In this document: positions 43,796 through 54,359 of the stretch, one piece after another | Numbering within the stretch: position 1 is the first letter of the stretch | Layout of the letters: every line of letters starts with the position of its first letter | Assembly: GCA_037043455.1 (NCBI GenBank) | Contig: JAWPHD010005589.1 | Location: 62,001 to 126,000 of the forward strand | Reading direction: 5' to 3' | From: Cyrtodaria siliqua | Lineage: Eukaryota > Mollusca > Bivalvia > Adapedonta > Hiatellidae | DNA length: 64,000 nucleotides | Position numbers and translations under genes: made by a program | The notes under the pieces: model-generated | Told to the model about the DNA's origin: nothing | What the model saw: the letters and a program-made list of their open reading frames with translations, nothing else | The model's database searches: none

Positions 43796-44575
43796 CAAGT
43801 TTATTTTGTACAGTACTAGTATATAAAAAATGATGACTCGTGATCTTACTCCAGGACAGAAAAAAATATTTGTTTCAATGATCGTTTGGGATTGATAATT
43901 GACTCTTGATAATTAAAGGTCGAGATTTGTTCTCCGGAGAAACTACCATTCACAGAATCATTTAATCATTTATAATATAATATATATATATATATAAGCT
44001 ATCAGCATGTGGTTAAATTTCTGCTGAACATACTGATCAGATTGGTAATTTCAGTTCTGCCAGATGTTGGATACACATACATTATATATATAAGTATAGA
44101 TTCCTTTAAAATTAATATTTCTGAATTAATTTACAAAGTAGCGTTCACTATTTTATTAGTCCACTACCAGTGTATTACCAGGGGACTATACGTTAATTTA
44201 CCCTCTGTCTGTCTGTCCCTCTGTCTGTATATCCGCAAAAGTGGACAGTACTAACACCTACACGCATTTTTATGAAATGTGCCCGTGCAAGTTTTTCTTC
44301 CATTTTAATTTGGCCTTTGGAGCCTTTTTTCTTGTTCTATCTTCGATGACTGCATTATGTGATTATGGATTAACGGCTTCAGGTATTTTTTATGAAATGT
44401 TCCATGTCTATTAAGGTAAAACAAACAAGAGCATCGCCAAGCGGAGCATATACGCCCGTCGTTTCATTGTTGTAGACCTGATACCTTGAAGGAACATAAT
44501 TCAAAGGCATATAAATCAGAGCGCTATGTACCTTTATCAGATGTATTCATCGTGTCATGTTGAAGATGTGTACAG
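43796..44575. other. Interior of the foldback-like element, left part
   Basis: Non-coding, with an (AT)n run near 43978-43997 and a (CTGTCTGTCTGTCCCT) stretch at about 44206. Nothing else was recognised. Confidence 0.4.
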
Positions 44576-45095
44576 TTTTCACATTTTCTAAGGATCGAGT
44601 TTCGAGTAGAGAATGTCGAGTTTCGAGTAGAGAAAATCGAGTTTCGAGTGTAGAATATTGAGTTTCGAGTAGAGAAAATCGAGATTCGAGTAGACGTTAC
44701 TGTTACAAAGGCTTATGTAAGGGTATTTATTAATAAGACATGTGATAATAGATAAAGATGAAAATACTTGTCTCTATAATACCATTGCTGCTAATATTTG
44801 ACTGTTTTCTGTTAGTAATTTTCAAACTTAGATTTTCTCTACTCGAAACTCGATATTGTCTACTCGAAACTCGATTTTCTCTACTCAAAACTCGACATTT
44901 TCTACTCGAAACTCGATATTGTCTACTCGAAACTCGATTTTGTCTACTCGAAACTCGATATTCTCTACTCGAAACTCGATTTTCTCTACTCGAAACTCGA
45001 TTTTCTCTTCTCGAAACTCGATATTTTCTACTCGAAACTCGAATTTCTCTACTCGAAACTCGATTTTTTCTACTCGAAACTCGAAGTTTGCATCT
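44576..45095. mobile_element. Compact foldback-like copy inside the larger one
   Basis: It begins TTCACATTTTCTAAGGATCG, the same start as the outer left end, then a forward array (44595-44695). Next is a middle of about 140 bp (44700-44838) that is the inverse of 43637-43790, then an inverted array of about twelve units (44838-45085). The right terminus does not match the left, so one end may be lost. No target duplication could be fixed. ORFs on both strands here are translations of the 21-bp unit. Confidence 0.65.
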
Positions 45096-45338
45096 CTAAA
45101 TCTTTGTAACAGTAGACTTTGCCATGCTTTAAATGGAGATAACCGTGCCCTAAGTGGATTTAGTGTCACTAGCTACGCTGAGACATACTGAGGCATTGCA
45201 TTTTATGAAGAAAAAAAAGGGAAAAAACACCGAGGCATTGCATCTGTACAATTGAGAGAATGTACTTACTATGTACACCGGTAGCTGTATCAGTGTTGGA
45301 AACGAAACAAAAACTAGATATAAAAATTTTAAAAAAAT

Positions 45339-46023
45339 GAACATGTTATTTGTTGAAAACAAACATTTAAAGTTTTCCGGAAAAATTATCACAGAGTATT
45401 GTAGGTATAGACTATAACTACAGTGAGTGCAGACGATAGGTATAGACTATAACTACAATACTCTGTACTCTGGGATAATGCTACGCTCCCTAGTCAGCAA
45501 AAGTATTTACCACTTCGTTCCAGAATATTACATAGTAATTTATAATCATTGCAAAGGAATTGAATTGAATTGGGTTTTAAGGCGCAACAACACATGAAAG
45601 GTTATATGGCGCCTAACAGGCATAAACATGCCAGGCTCATCATCCATGTACATCGAGATAAAATATGGAAAATGGGCCTAGAACCTTCTCACCCTGAACT
45701 GCAGAGTTGCTGCAAATTTTATCGTAGAAACTCCATTTACGCTGGAGCCACGTTTATTGTTTTTCTGCCACTGCTCTTTTAATGTGAGCGAGATGGCACC
45801 TGAAGCAATGCAGGGATCATGCTTAAGAGCTTTAATGAACATGAACAAAAAATGATAAAATGAACATGAATTTGGGGGGTATTCTATCCCTCTGCCTACC
45901 CCTCCAAAGGGATCTGCAGTGGCCTATTCTTTGCCCCGTGACCAAACGGGGCCCCCGGGAACCACACAGGGCCCATTGCAAAGGAGAGTAAGATAAAGTT
46001 TGTTTTCAACAAATAACATGTTC
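45339..46023. mobile_element. MITE with TGTTATTTGTTGAAAACAAAC ends, copy 2
   Basis: The left end ACATGTTATTTGTTGAAAAC and the inverted right end match exactly over about 25 bp. The interior includes a doubled AGGTATAGACTATAACTACA (45400-45470). It is larger than copy 1 (27028-27379) because a 415-bp retroposon landed inside it. Confidence 0.65.
45559..45973 (+). mobile_element. Retroposon (TTGAATTGAATTG family), full-length 415 bp
   Basis: A perfect 12-bp duplication, CATTGCAAAGGA, lies at 45547-45558 and 45974-45985. It starts ATTGAATTGAATTGGGTTTT and continues GGCGCAACAACACATGAAAG, CATGTACATCGAGATAAAAT, CTGCCTACCCCTCCAAAGGG and GGAACCACACAGGGCC. This is the best-preserved member of the family and serves as its reference here. 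Confidence 0.8.
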
Positions 46024-46985
46024 CTTTTTTTTAAATTTTATATAGATCTAGATCTATTTTTGTTTAGTTCCCGACACTGATACAGCTACATGTGACTATG
46101 TACTTTACATATTATAAACAACCTCAATATCGATAAATAATATATTATTGATAACATCTATCTTAAAACTGAAAAGCTTGTCTTGGATGTATATATGCCC
46201 TAAAACGCAAGAAATTGCACGTAGAAATAATAATAAAAAATAATCCGGAGTTTTGTGGGTGGGAGGGCGGGGGTGAGTTTTTGTTGATGCTTGCCACCAT
46301 ACCACCACAGTAAGGGATTGGCCTCAGTTAAATTTCAGGGCTGGCTACGGGCCTGTCACACGTATTTTACACATGTGCAATGCAAACATTCTAAATGCTA
46401 AATGCCCTCCGCACTACCACCCCCCCCCTCCCACACCCACACCCCCCCCCTCCCACACCCACACCCACACGCCTCTCCTCGTTCCTAAATTCATGAGTGC
46501 ACATGTAAACGGTTAACTTACAGAAATCAAGGGGGAAAAGTAACATACTGCAGATCTATTGATTGTTTTATTCAAGCATTTATCAATTTCCCAGATACTC
46601 AACTTGTAAATCATACATTTATCATTGAAATTCAAACGAATCAACGAACATTTGAAACTAAACAACATCCGCGTACGTTCAATGTCAATATACGTCTATT
46701 ATACGTCATTATTTACGTCACGTGAATTCATACGTGTCAAATGCCAAAAAAAGAATACTTCAGGGATTTACTTCTGTATAGAGAAACGGTTGAATTGAAT
46801 AGCAAACATAACTTAAAATAGATCATCAATATTTCACTATGAAAACATGCGATAAAAAAGTTATAATTTTGTTCTGCTCGCGGTAAAGACGTTAACATAA
46901 CATTAGAGTTTGATGTGCGATAATTCATTATTGTGCTAATATATCCGACATCCTCTAAATGGGCGATCGCATTAAATTTTGGAAC
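46024..46985. other. Interior of the foldback-like element, right part
   Basis: Contains a C-rich simple repeat (CCCCCCCCTCCCACACCCACA) at 46417-46475. No gene was recognised. Confidence 0.4.
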
Positions 46986-46989
46986 TCGG

Positions 46990-47315
46990 TATTGTCTACT
47001 GAAAGCTTGCTTTTCTCCACTTGAAACTCGATATTCTCTACTCGAAACTCGAATTTCTCTACTCGAAACTTGATATTGTCTACTCGAAACTCGAATTTCG
47101 AAACTCGATATTGATTACTATACTCGAAACTCGATATTTTCTACTCGAAACTCGATTTTCTCTACTCGAAACTCGATAATTTCTACTCGAAACTCGAATT
47201 TCTCTACTCGAAACTCGATTTTGTCTACTCGAAACTCGATATTTTCTACTCGAAACTCGATTTGGTCTACTCGAAACTCGATTTTCTCTACTCGAAACTC
47301 GAGACTCGAAGAAAA
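46990..47315 (-). repeat. 21-bp array, right arm (inverted)
   Basis: About fourteen units of TTCTCTACTCGAAACTCGAT with small variants, inverted relative to 43508-43636. In the minus frame it reads as repeats of ENRVSSR, fused by chance to the integrase tether. Confidence 0.9.
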
Positions 47316-47332
47316 GAATCCCTCCTTTACTT

Positions 47333-47526
47333 TCGGGCCAGCCTTTCATTACTATTTCATGTAGTTGTTGAAGGTCGCTGTCGTCCGACATGGCTCCTTT
47401 TATTTCTTCTAGCTGGGACTCTGTTACAGGTAAATATGACAATATATCAATTTCATTGATAGATATATCTGGCTCCAGTGGCTCTGTGGTTTCATTCAGG
47501 TAAGATCGGCTTAACAAAGCAAACAC
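47333..47526 (-). pseudogene. Retroelement RNase H end and integrase tether
   Basis: The minus frame has LLSRSYLNETTEPLEPDISI, then LPVTESQLEEIKGAM and LQQLHEIVMKGWPESK. LSR-x-x marks the C-terminal end of RNase H in Ty3/Gypsy polyproteins, and the rest is the usual linker to integrase. It stops at the foldback insertion site. On the 5' side it abuts gag directly, so the whole PR-RT-RNase H block is absent. Confidence 0.75.
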
Positions 47527-48085
47527 TGGGGTCCTCTCCGTTGGTTGCCATTGCTGTTAATTGTGCTTGTGATAGTTCGTATGAGCGCGCTATATCGATG
47601 CACTTGTCCAGAGACAAATCCGAACTTTCTTGTATTAATTTTTCGCGAACCTTTTGCGATCGTACGCCGAATAATATATGATCACGGATCATCTCGTCTT
47701 GCACTTCATTTGGATACGAACAGTCTTTTATAAGCAAGCGTAAATCTGTGACGAATTGTTCGAAGGTTTCTTCTCCTTGAGTTCTAAGCTTAAATTTATA
47801 ACGTGCATATATGTTGTTTGATTTTGGCTTGCAGAAACGATCAAAGCGGTCAAAATGCACATTTAGCTTCTTTTTGTCTGGGTCGTTCAAATTCCACGTT
47901 GAATATATATTGCGACCTTTTTCGCCAACCCATAACATCAAATAGTGGCATTTTTCGTCTTCAGATTTCTTTTTAAGCGGACCTCCAAACATGAATTCAC
48001 AATGCGATTTAAATGCTTTAAATGCACTTGGTAAATCCTGCGCCGACCAATTCATTGACGGCGATTTGGTACTATCACTATCCAT
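47492..48085 (-). CDS. Ty3/Gypsy Gag (capsid part), 197 codons
   Basis: It starts at the ATG at 48085, 58 bases inside the 5' LTR, and runs to a stop at 47492. Early FKAFKSHCEFMFGG, then WVGEKGRNIYSTWNL, the FEQFVTDLRLLIKDCSYPNE region, and DKCIDIARSYELSQAQL are typical of retrotransposon Gag capsid helices. Gag builds the virus-like particle that encloses the element RNA. The zinc knuckle that normally follows is missing. The frame ends within about 30 codons of the deletion junction and overlaps the integrase-tether frame by 35 bases. The frame itself is intact. Confidence 0.82.
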   Translation of the reverse strand: MDSDSTKSPSMNWSAQDLPSAFKAFKSHCEFMFGGPLKKKSEDEKCHYLMLWVGEKGRNIYSTWNLNDPDKKKLNVHFDRFDRFCKPKSNNIYARYKFKLRTQGEETFEQFVTDLRLLIKDCSYPNEVQDEMIRDHILFGVRSQKVREKLIQESSDLSLDKCIDIARSYELSQAQLTAMATNGEDPSVCFVKPILPE

Positions 48086-48127
48086 CTTTTTAAAATGTCA
48101 GCAATAATCCAAAAACAATCTAATTTT

Positions 48128-48142
48128 TCACTTCTGACACCA
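48128..48142 (-). other. Retrotransposon primer-binding site
   Basis: TGGTGTCAGAAGTG follows the 5' LTR directly. It is complementary to a tRNA ending CACTTCTGACACCA, which resembles leucine tRNAs of animals. The exact tRNA is not identifiable without the host set. Confidence 0.7.
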
Positions 48143-48282
48143 TGTTACATGTGTGGGCCAAATCATAAGGCATTAGACAAGCTTAATAAGAGCTACAGTA
48201 TAAGTCCCCTTTATTAGAGACGTAAGCATGCATGTTTGTATAATAGTTATAACATATTATAAGACCACATCAATATAGAACA
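48143..48282 (-). repeat. 5' LTR, 140 bp
   Basis: Begins TGTTCTATATTGATGTGG and ends CACATGTAACA in element orientation. Matched by the 3' LTR at 40637-41674. Confidence 0.88.
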
Positions 48283-48287
48283 GTATG

Positions 48288-50797
48288 TTAATCATAGTAA
48301 TTGCTTCATTATTCACGTTCAGACATTGTAGGGATGTCGGACATTTTTGAAAATTTTAAATAAATATATAGATTATTGTACCAGTGTAAAGAGGACATTT
48401 TAACTAAGAAAGTGCTTTTTAAATCATCAAAATCAATCCAGAAATAAGAAATTTATGACAGTTTCAAGTTTGTTGGTTGGAAAAAGTTTCTGACTCAAAA
48501 AAATCAATATTTACATCACAGCGCATGACGTTGTACTAAATTTACATTGACTGTAATGGAAAATTTCGAAAAACATGGGTATATTCCAGAGCTTTGCCCC
48601 ACGTTGCCCCCTATTTAGAAATGATGGGATTAATTTATTTATACTGAGGAATGGTTCCTCTATCTATATAGCTTTTCCGCGGCTTTCCAAATGACTGGTT
48701 CCGAAGTTATCTTGCTCCGAAAAATGACCTATTTTCACAGCTTGACCAATCAATGACTAGCTAATAATTTTCATTTTTTACTTTATTTATGCATTCCACA
48801 GGGCCCTCTCTTTAACATGCAGAAAAAAACTGTGTGGAAATGATGTTTTTGCATTGCATAACAATAACATTAGTTAGGTGACCAAACAGTTTGGATTTTC
48901 AAAATGGTGGCACGAAAATGTCTAAATGCAAATTTGCCATTTTTCAAGGCTGATTTAAATTATATATCGCACAATGTAAACAATCAAATATTATTGCAAA
49001 TACATTTAAATCATTTATGATCACTGTAATATATTCCATTGAATTTTAGAGTAAATTTAAATACGTTTATTTTGCAATTATATAAGACATGTTTTACATA
49101 GGATCAGATAGGGAATGCTTGTTCTGTGTAAATTCCAACGTCCCTAGACATTGTTCCGATTCACGCACATATCATGAACATATCATGAAAACAAAAAATC
49201 ACGCACAGAAAACTGACCTCGTACGTGCATGCACGCACAGAAAAAATACAAGTCTGATAATAAGAAAGCATGACCGTCGGTAGATTTCCAAATTCTCCTC
49301 CTCTTTGTCCGAATATTTTTTGAAAAATCAAAACGAAACTAAAACACTTTGTAAACGAAAACATTATCCCGAGTAATTGCGTCAATTGCCCTATCCCTCT
49401 AGTGCATACCACGATGATTGGTTATGACGTCATAAGCGCACGCGCTACCTAAATGAAAGTAGAGAAAACATCGACATCTCATTCTGGTGGTTTTGACTTA
49501 TTTCTTTTTCAGATTTAGTAAGTATATTTAAAATTAAAATAAAAACTTAATAATAGAATAAATGAAGATCAAATAATTAATTCAAATCGTGTTTCGGCTC
49601 TCCCGTGTACTATTTATAGATGCGCAAACGTGTTGACTGGTATTGGATTTTTACTTGTCAACTTGAATATTACACTTTGCTGTGAATTGTAATGCCTCTA
49701 GTAGCAAAGTAGCAAATGAAGTATGTTGAAAGGTTTAAAAATCTTAAAAATTCATAGTGTACCCCCTAAATTTGTAGTGTACCCCCAAAATTTAACAGTA
49801 GAGGGTACATGTACCCCCAAATGAAAAAGTCAGTGGGAACACTGATTCAAATTTACCGCTATTTAAATCATAAGAGGGTGGGGTAACAATTAAGTGTAAC
49901 ATTGTATTTAAGAATTCAACTTTATCTCGAATTGTCAACAGTTAAACCTCGTTGAACATTGATGTTTACATCTTCGTTAACCGATAGGATTACCTGGAAT
50001 TCGTTGAGGTATCTTGTTTAAATCGATAGTCCGTGTTTTATGTAGGCATTACACATGTTTATTTTATCACGACTAACGCGCCAGGGGGCGCCTTATATCG
50101 ACTACGGGACAGGAGGACGTGAGCGTTAGAAGGCTGAAAGGTTTTGTGATATTGCGGAGATTGATTTCTTCTACTCGCCGCAGCTAATTTATGTATTACG
50201 TATTTGTCTTGTATCAAATGGTAAAATTATTATAACTTTCATTCAACTGTATTGAGATTTCTGTGGAATTCTGCCGAGTTCTGCCAGCATATCATTCTGG
50301 TATTTAAGACTGCGACTCCGCAGAATTTTGGCTGAATTCTGCGAGCCGCGGGATTTGGAACTTTGGCACTATATAAGCTTCGATTTTGCCAGTTCAAAGG
50401 GAAAACGATTGGGTCAGTAAAACTGGGTAGTTATATTTTGGTTATGTATTCTGTGGATTTGGGCTAAATTATAAATAGAATCATTTGAGATTTACCAGTT
50501 GAATGAAAAGGAAATTAGAAAGTATATTTGTCTTTATGAAAAAGATATTCACAATATTTTTAGGAATCAAATTACGTTGAGTTGGAAATGTTTCTAGATC
50601 TATATGATAAATAAATTATCATTACGATTAAACTGTAAAATTAGATTTGGTTGTTATTTTATCCTTGTGGTTAAACCGCCTCCGAAAAGCATGAAAGTCG
50701 CCACAATATTAGTTTAGTTTGGCACCATATAATTAATTGTATGCTAAAAAGTGAAATGTTAGAGCCATAATCATTTACAAGCTTTAGGAAAGAATAT
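48288..50797. other. Gene-poor stretch, nothing recognised
   Basis: No gene or repeat family was found. At about 50268-50345 GAATTCTGCCGAGTTCTGCC and GCAGAATTTTGGCTGAATTC form a short imperfect inverted repeat. Near 49755-49815 GTAGTGTACCCCCTAAATTT recurs with variation. Confidence 0.4.
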
Positions 50798-50945
50798 GAT
50801 CAAAAGGTCAATGACCTTGAAGCTCTACTGATAGGTTCTGATAGCTAGATTGGCATTCCTGGTGAAGTTTCATGAAAATCTGTCAAGTAGTTTCAGAGGA
50901 GTAGCGGGCTTCAAGTTTTTACTATATAACTGTATTTAATGTAAG
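50798..50945 (+). mobile_element. Helentron-like family A, 5' end fragment
   Basis: It carries AAAGGTCAATGACCTTGAAG, CTCTACTGATAGG and GTCAAGTAGTTTCAGAGGAG, then stops within the first unit. It matches the starts at 9157 and 18627. Confidence 0.7.
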
Positions 50946-51625
50946 TTTAGCAGGGAAAGCACAGTTTTTTAAAAAAAATAACGTTATAAAGAAATTTCAA
51001 TTTCGGCTTTCCACCTTTGATTAGTTGATCAAAGAGATTGTCCGAAAATCACAACAACAAAAACACTAATGATTTGCAGGCTATAATTACACTGCAAACA
51101 AAATATTAAACCAATGAATAAAATCGTTTTCTTTTATTTGAATTAACCACATTTTTAAATAAAGGTGTTAATAATATGGGGCTTTATTTAAAGGTGACCA
51201 TAATTAAATTAAATTTAAAAAAAAAAGAGTCCATTTATTCTCGTACATTCATTGTTTTTGCCATTGTTTTACGTCGGCTTATTCCTCCCTATAAAGGCTA
51301 ATGTTATGCACCGTTTTAATGCAATGTAAAGATAGAGTTTATTGTAAGACAATTTAAATGATCAAACTGTTCACACTTATGTCTTTGAAGTGCCGCTCGG
51401 AATCAGTACTCATAACAGAGATGTCGTTTATTATTTTCATTATAACTGACTTGACTGTTTGTAAAGAAGAGTGTTATTCTAACATTTATGTGCACATTTT
51501 GGATAATTTCTATTACATATTTGTGATTTTTTATTTATTGTGAACTTTGATAAAAAAATTGTGAATTTGGATAAATATTTTCCTGTGAACTTTGAAAACT
51601 GTTGTGAAATTTATTGAAATGAAAG
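50946..51625. other. Nothing recognised
   Basis: AT-rich sequence with no gene or repeat identified. Confidence 0.4.
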
Positions 51626-51728
51626 CCAGCCTTGGAGCTCTAGCTGTGAGGTCTGTCGTCGTCAGCATACCGTAACATGTGACAATTGTGGTGGCTGGCA
51701 ACATCGGACTTGCTAAACAGGTATCTAA
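51626..51728 (+). pseudogene. Zinc-finger fragment (C-x2-C ... C-x2-C-x2-WQHR-x-C), broken
   Basis: The plus frame reads CEVC, RRQHTVTC, DNCGGWQHRTC, a stop, then TGI. The C..C, C..C and WQHRxC spacing resembles the PHD-like finger found in many molluscan proteins that also carry MULE-type transposase domains. The stop (TAA at 51714-51716) falls between the last Cys and TGI. ACAG/GTATCT just after it could be a splice donor. No transposase follows in the window. Confidence 0.5.
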
Positions 51729-52148
51729 TTATAATTTATAATAGCGAATAGTCATATTTTTGGTATGTCACAGAATTATACTGACGGTCAATGAAAACGC
51801 ACCATTAACTCCATGTTTATGCAGACTTTAAACAGGGTTCTCAATAGACGCGTACACACGCGTTTTGACTCATGGAAATTCAATTTGACCCAATTCTGAC
51901 GAAGCTAATTTACCACCTGTGCGTTTTTATGAGTGCGTGTATTTGCTTCCAAGCATCAACTGACAATCCAATACACATGTACCTATTTTCGATAGTCCAA
52001 ACATCACAACAATGAGCACGCGCTGCATAACAGTGATTGACACCTTGCCTGACGACCTTGATCGCCTCTCGACCAATCAAATTCGCTGCTGTCGCAGCTT
52101 GTGGCACAGAGGCGGAAATAACCTGTCTGTAAATGGTGTCTCTGTGTA
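51729..52148. other. Nothing recognised
   Basis: A 65-codon minus-strand frame at 51910-52107 (AAVANL-type start, no domain) could not be assigned. Confidence 0.35.
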
Positions 52149-52167
52149 ATCTAATCGCCGCTATTGT
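52149..52167 (+). repeat. 19-bp direct repeat, left copy
   Basis: ATCTAATCGCCGCTATTGT occurs here and exactly again at 55540-55558, bracketing 3372 bp that include the acidic ORF and the THAP remnant. It may be a long target duplication, a shared repeat edge, or a deletion/duplication scar. Confidence 0.7.
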
Positions 52168-52493
52168 GTTAATTTAAAGCAGAAATTGGTCAACAAATCA
52201 ACAAATCCGCTTTTGATATGTTTTTAAGTATTAAATATCATTATAAATACGATTTTTACTATGCCATTGATGTATGTTCAGTGAAAATATGTTTTTAAAG
52301 ATAAAAATCGAACAGGCGAACAGGCATTGCTAAAAAATCGAAAAAAATCTAAGGGGAAAAACTCTTGCGCGAATTACCGGAAGAGACGTCATTGGGAACA
52401 AACTATTTTTTGTTTACATTTGGACTGAACGCAAAACAGTATACCTTGTGTGAAAATGTGAAATTTAGCGATCATGATACTGAGTCAGAGGAA

Positions 52494-52688
52494 ATGCCCG
52501 TGATAAGACGGTTACACAATGTGCAACCTTACGATTTTGAGTCAGAATACGTGTCTGAGGACGAAAATACATCGGATTCATCAACTGATGATGATGTCGA
52601 ACGCGGCGCAGGTGCAAATGGAGAGCTTGTAAAGACTATCGTGTCATGTCATTCGTTACGTTCAGCGGTTCATTACACTATTCACTAA
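52494..52688 (+). CDS. Acidic ORF of unknown function (possible first exon)
   Basis: From the ATG at 52494 the frame gives MPVIRRLHNVQPYDFESEYV, then an acidic Ser-rich run SEDENTSDSSTDDDVERGAG, and ends at 52688. The frame is open upstream to 52365 but only from a non-ATG codon. PY-x-FE-x-EY followed by an acidic run resembles the N-terminus of P2X7-like intracellular-domain proteins common in molluscs, but the diagnostic cysteine cluster is not in view. GCAG/GTGCAA at about 52609 could be a donor. Low certainty. Confidence 0.25.
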   Translation: MPVIRRLHNVQPYDFESEYVSEDENTSDSSTDDDVERGAGANGELVKTIVSCHSLRSAVHYTIH

Positions 52689-53987
52689 TCTAACAAAATA
52701 GTGTATTTATACACTTACAGCAACAACAAACAAAAAAAAACATAAACAATGTTTTCATCGAAATCTGACAGTAAATCACCCGCAACACTGCAATATCTTG
52801 GTACATACACAATAACCGCGAAATGTAGTATATTCCGAATTAATGGACCTGGTCTAATACCTATACATTAATACGATCGTCAGATTTTTTTGCCGATAAG
52901 TAGACATGGAACAAATATATTTATTAGATATTATCCATAATTGATAAAAAATGAATAAAAACAATAATAAATGAAACAGCATATAATTCCGACACCATAA
53001 TTTCTATAGTATTATATATTTGCCATAAGTCGCCATCAACATCAAACACTCAAGGAGCGGTGTTTGCAATATGACACTCTCTCTAGTCTCCACTGCCCCC
53101 AAATATCAATACGGACTAATCAAATATTGCGGTGCACTATTGAAGTACAGCCTAATTAGGGTACATACGTCGGTATATCACAAAAGCACGCACCTTTTAG
53201 GGAAACCTAGTTTTATGATATATTTCCTGTTTATTGCAACTACTTGTAATACCGCCGAGGGCAGACGCGTATTGCACAAGACGGATAAATCACATGATAT
53301 GCGAGCTCTAATTTGTCGCGCACAAAGAGAAAAAATAATATAGCCAAATGTATTATGAGCACGATATAGACAGTTAGTAAGTATACTTACTCATGTATAC
53401 TTACTCCTGATATACAGATCGAAAACAGACCAAACATATCAAATTACCATAATATAAAGTATATTATTCTATTATACTTGTTTTACTTATTGCACGAGCT
53501 AAGAGGCGTTATTGTTGTTGCTTTGCCATAAAACATTACTGAATTAATATAAGAGCTAGAAATATTATTAATTTTCTGCCTTGTAATAGATATCCATGAA
53601 ACATTTTTTTTTTCAAATCCGTAGACCTATATATGTTGATAATATATATTTATAACACTATTGCCAGAAGAGGGTGAATTATTTAAAATGATTAAAATTT
53701 GGAAACAAAGACACAGTGTTTATTTCACCGGATTCATTTAAATTTATATGCTGAACGTTTTTAGCAATATTTAAAAAAAAAAAAAGACGGCTACATATTA
53801 TTAGCGCCGTCAACTCTTCATTGATTCACGTAAAGATGCAAGCTTTTAATTCAACAGCTAAACATTCACGGTGTATATAAAGATCTAAGACTATACACCT
53901 TTCTTCAATTTATCATACGTATACCCGATGAGGTGCTAAGATAATTGAACATGAATTTCAATCTTACTTCATGTATGAATTTCCGCC
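52689..53987. other. Nothing recognised
   Basis: AT-rich sequence. A plus-strand frame at 53071-53343 has no recognisable domain. Confidence 0.35.
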
Positions 53988-54359
53988 TCAACGCCGTCGA
54001 ATAGGCGAATACAACTTGCTTGGAGACGGCGGGGTTATGTACTTCTCTTTTTTATAGTCAAATATCGTTGGTACCGCTGTTGATTTTAATATGCATGGCC
54101 TTTTGTTCTCCAAATTCAAATATAACGAAACCAAAGGATGGACTTCCCACGAAGTCAACTCAAAATGTTTGCTACAAACTCGCACGTCTTTCGTAGGTTC
54201 CCACTTTCTCGACCAGTCGGGCGATTTTCTTCGGTAACGGTCTACCCACACTTCAAATCTTAATATATCATTATCTCGATTAGGGAAACGAAAGAAACTT
54301 AGGTTATTATCTTGTCCTCCTTTATGCAAACTGTTTCACCCAGCAACAGCACACGGCAT
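53988..54359 (-). pseudogene. THAP-type zinc-finger domain, stop at a zinc cysteine
   Basis: The minus strand starts MPCAVAG at 54359, then TGA (54336-54338), then NSLHKGG, SFFRFPNRD, a WVDRYRRKSPDW segment, VCSKHFELTSW and TAVPTIF. The order C..(C)...SFFRFP...W...CSKHF...AVPTIF is the THAP pattern, a C2CH DNA-binding domain of about 90 residues found in P-element-like transposases and host regulators. The TGA falls exactly where the second zinc Cys (TGC or TGT) belongs, so one base change explains it. The frame ends at 53988 with a basic tail and no P-element transposase follows. Confidence 0.8.

Larger units (their letters stand above)
43493..47323. mobile_element. Foldback-like element with inverted arrays of a 21-bp repeat, 3.8 kb
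   Basis: It is flanked by CCTTTACTT (43483-43491 and 47324-47332; the next T also matches, so 9 or 10 bp). The left end has an array of TCGAGTTTCGAGTAGAGAAAA in one orientation (43508-43636), and the right end has the same unit inverted (about 46990-47310). Inverted ends made of short tandem units plus a 9-bp duplication are the hallmark of Foldback elements. Left terminal bases GGTTCACATTTTCT resemble inverted right bases GGGATTCTTTTCT. The interior holds a smaller palindromic copy (44576-45095), a MITE and a retroposon. No transposase was seen. Confidence 0.82.
40637..48282 (-). mobile_element. Ty3/Gypsy LTR retrotransposon, deleted and nested
   Basis: The LTRs are at 48143-48282 (5') and 40637-41674 (3', with an 863-bp insertion). 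Flanking duplication GTATG lies at 40632-40636 and 48283-48287. LTRs begin TGTTCTATATTG and end ATGTAACA in element orientation. Right inside the 5' LTR is TGGTGTCAGAAGTG, a primer site complementary to a tRNA 3' end of leucine type. A purine tract AAAAGGGAGGA abuts the 3' LTR. Gag and integrase remain. Zinc knuckle, protease, RT and RNase H are missing. A 3.8 kb foldback-like element interrupts the integrase region. Confidence 0.88.

Noticed and set aside
44758..45191. Repeat-protein ORFs on both strands (LLETR, FSTRNS and FRVEKIE repeats)
   Set aside because: All are translations of the 21-bp transposon array, open in several frames because the unit length is a multiple of three and lacks stops.
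43508..47315. CRISPR-like look of the regularly spaced 21-bp units
   Set aside because: Units are directly adjacent with no unique spacers, occur as inverted arms, and the genome is eukaryotic.
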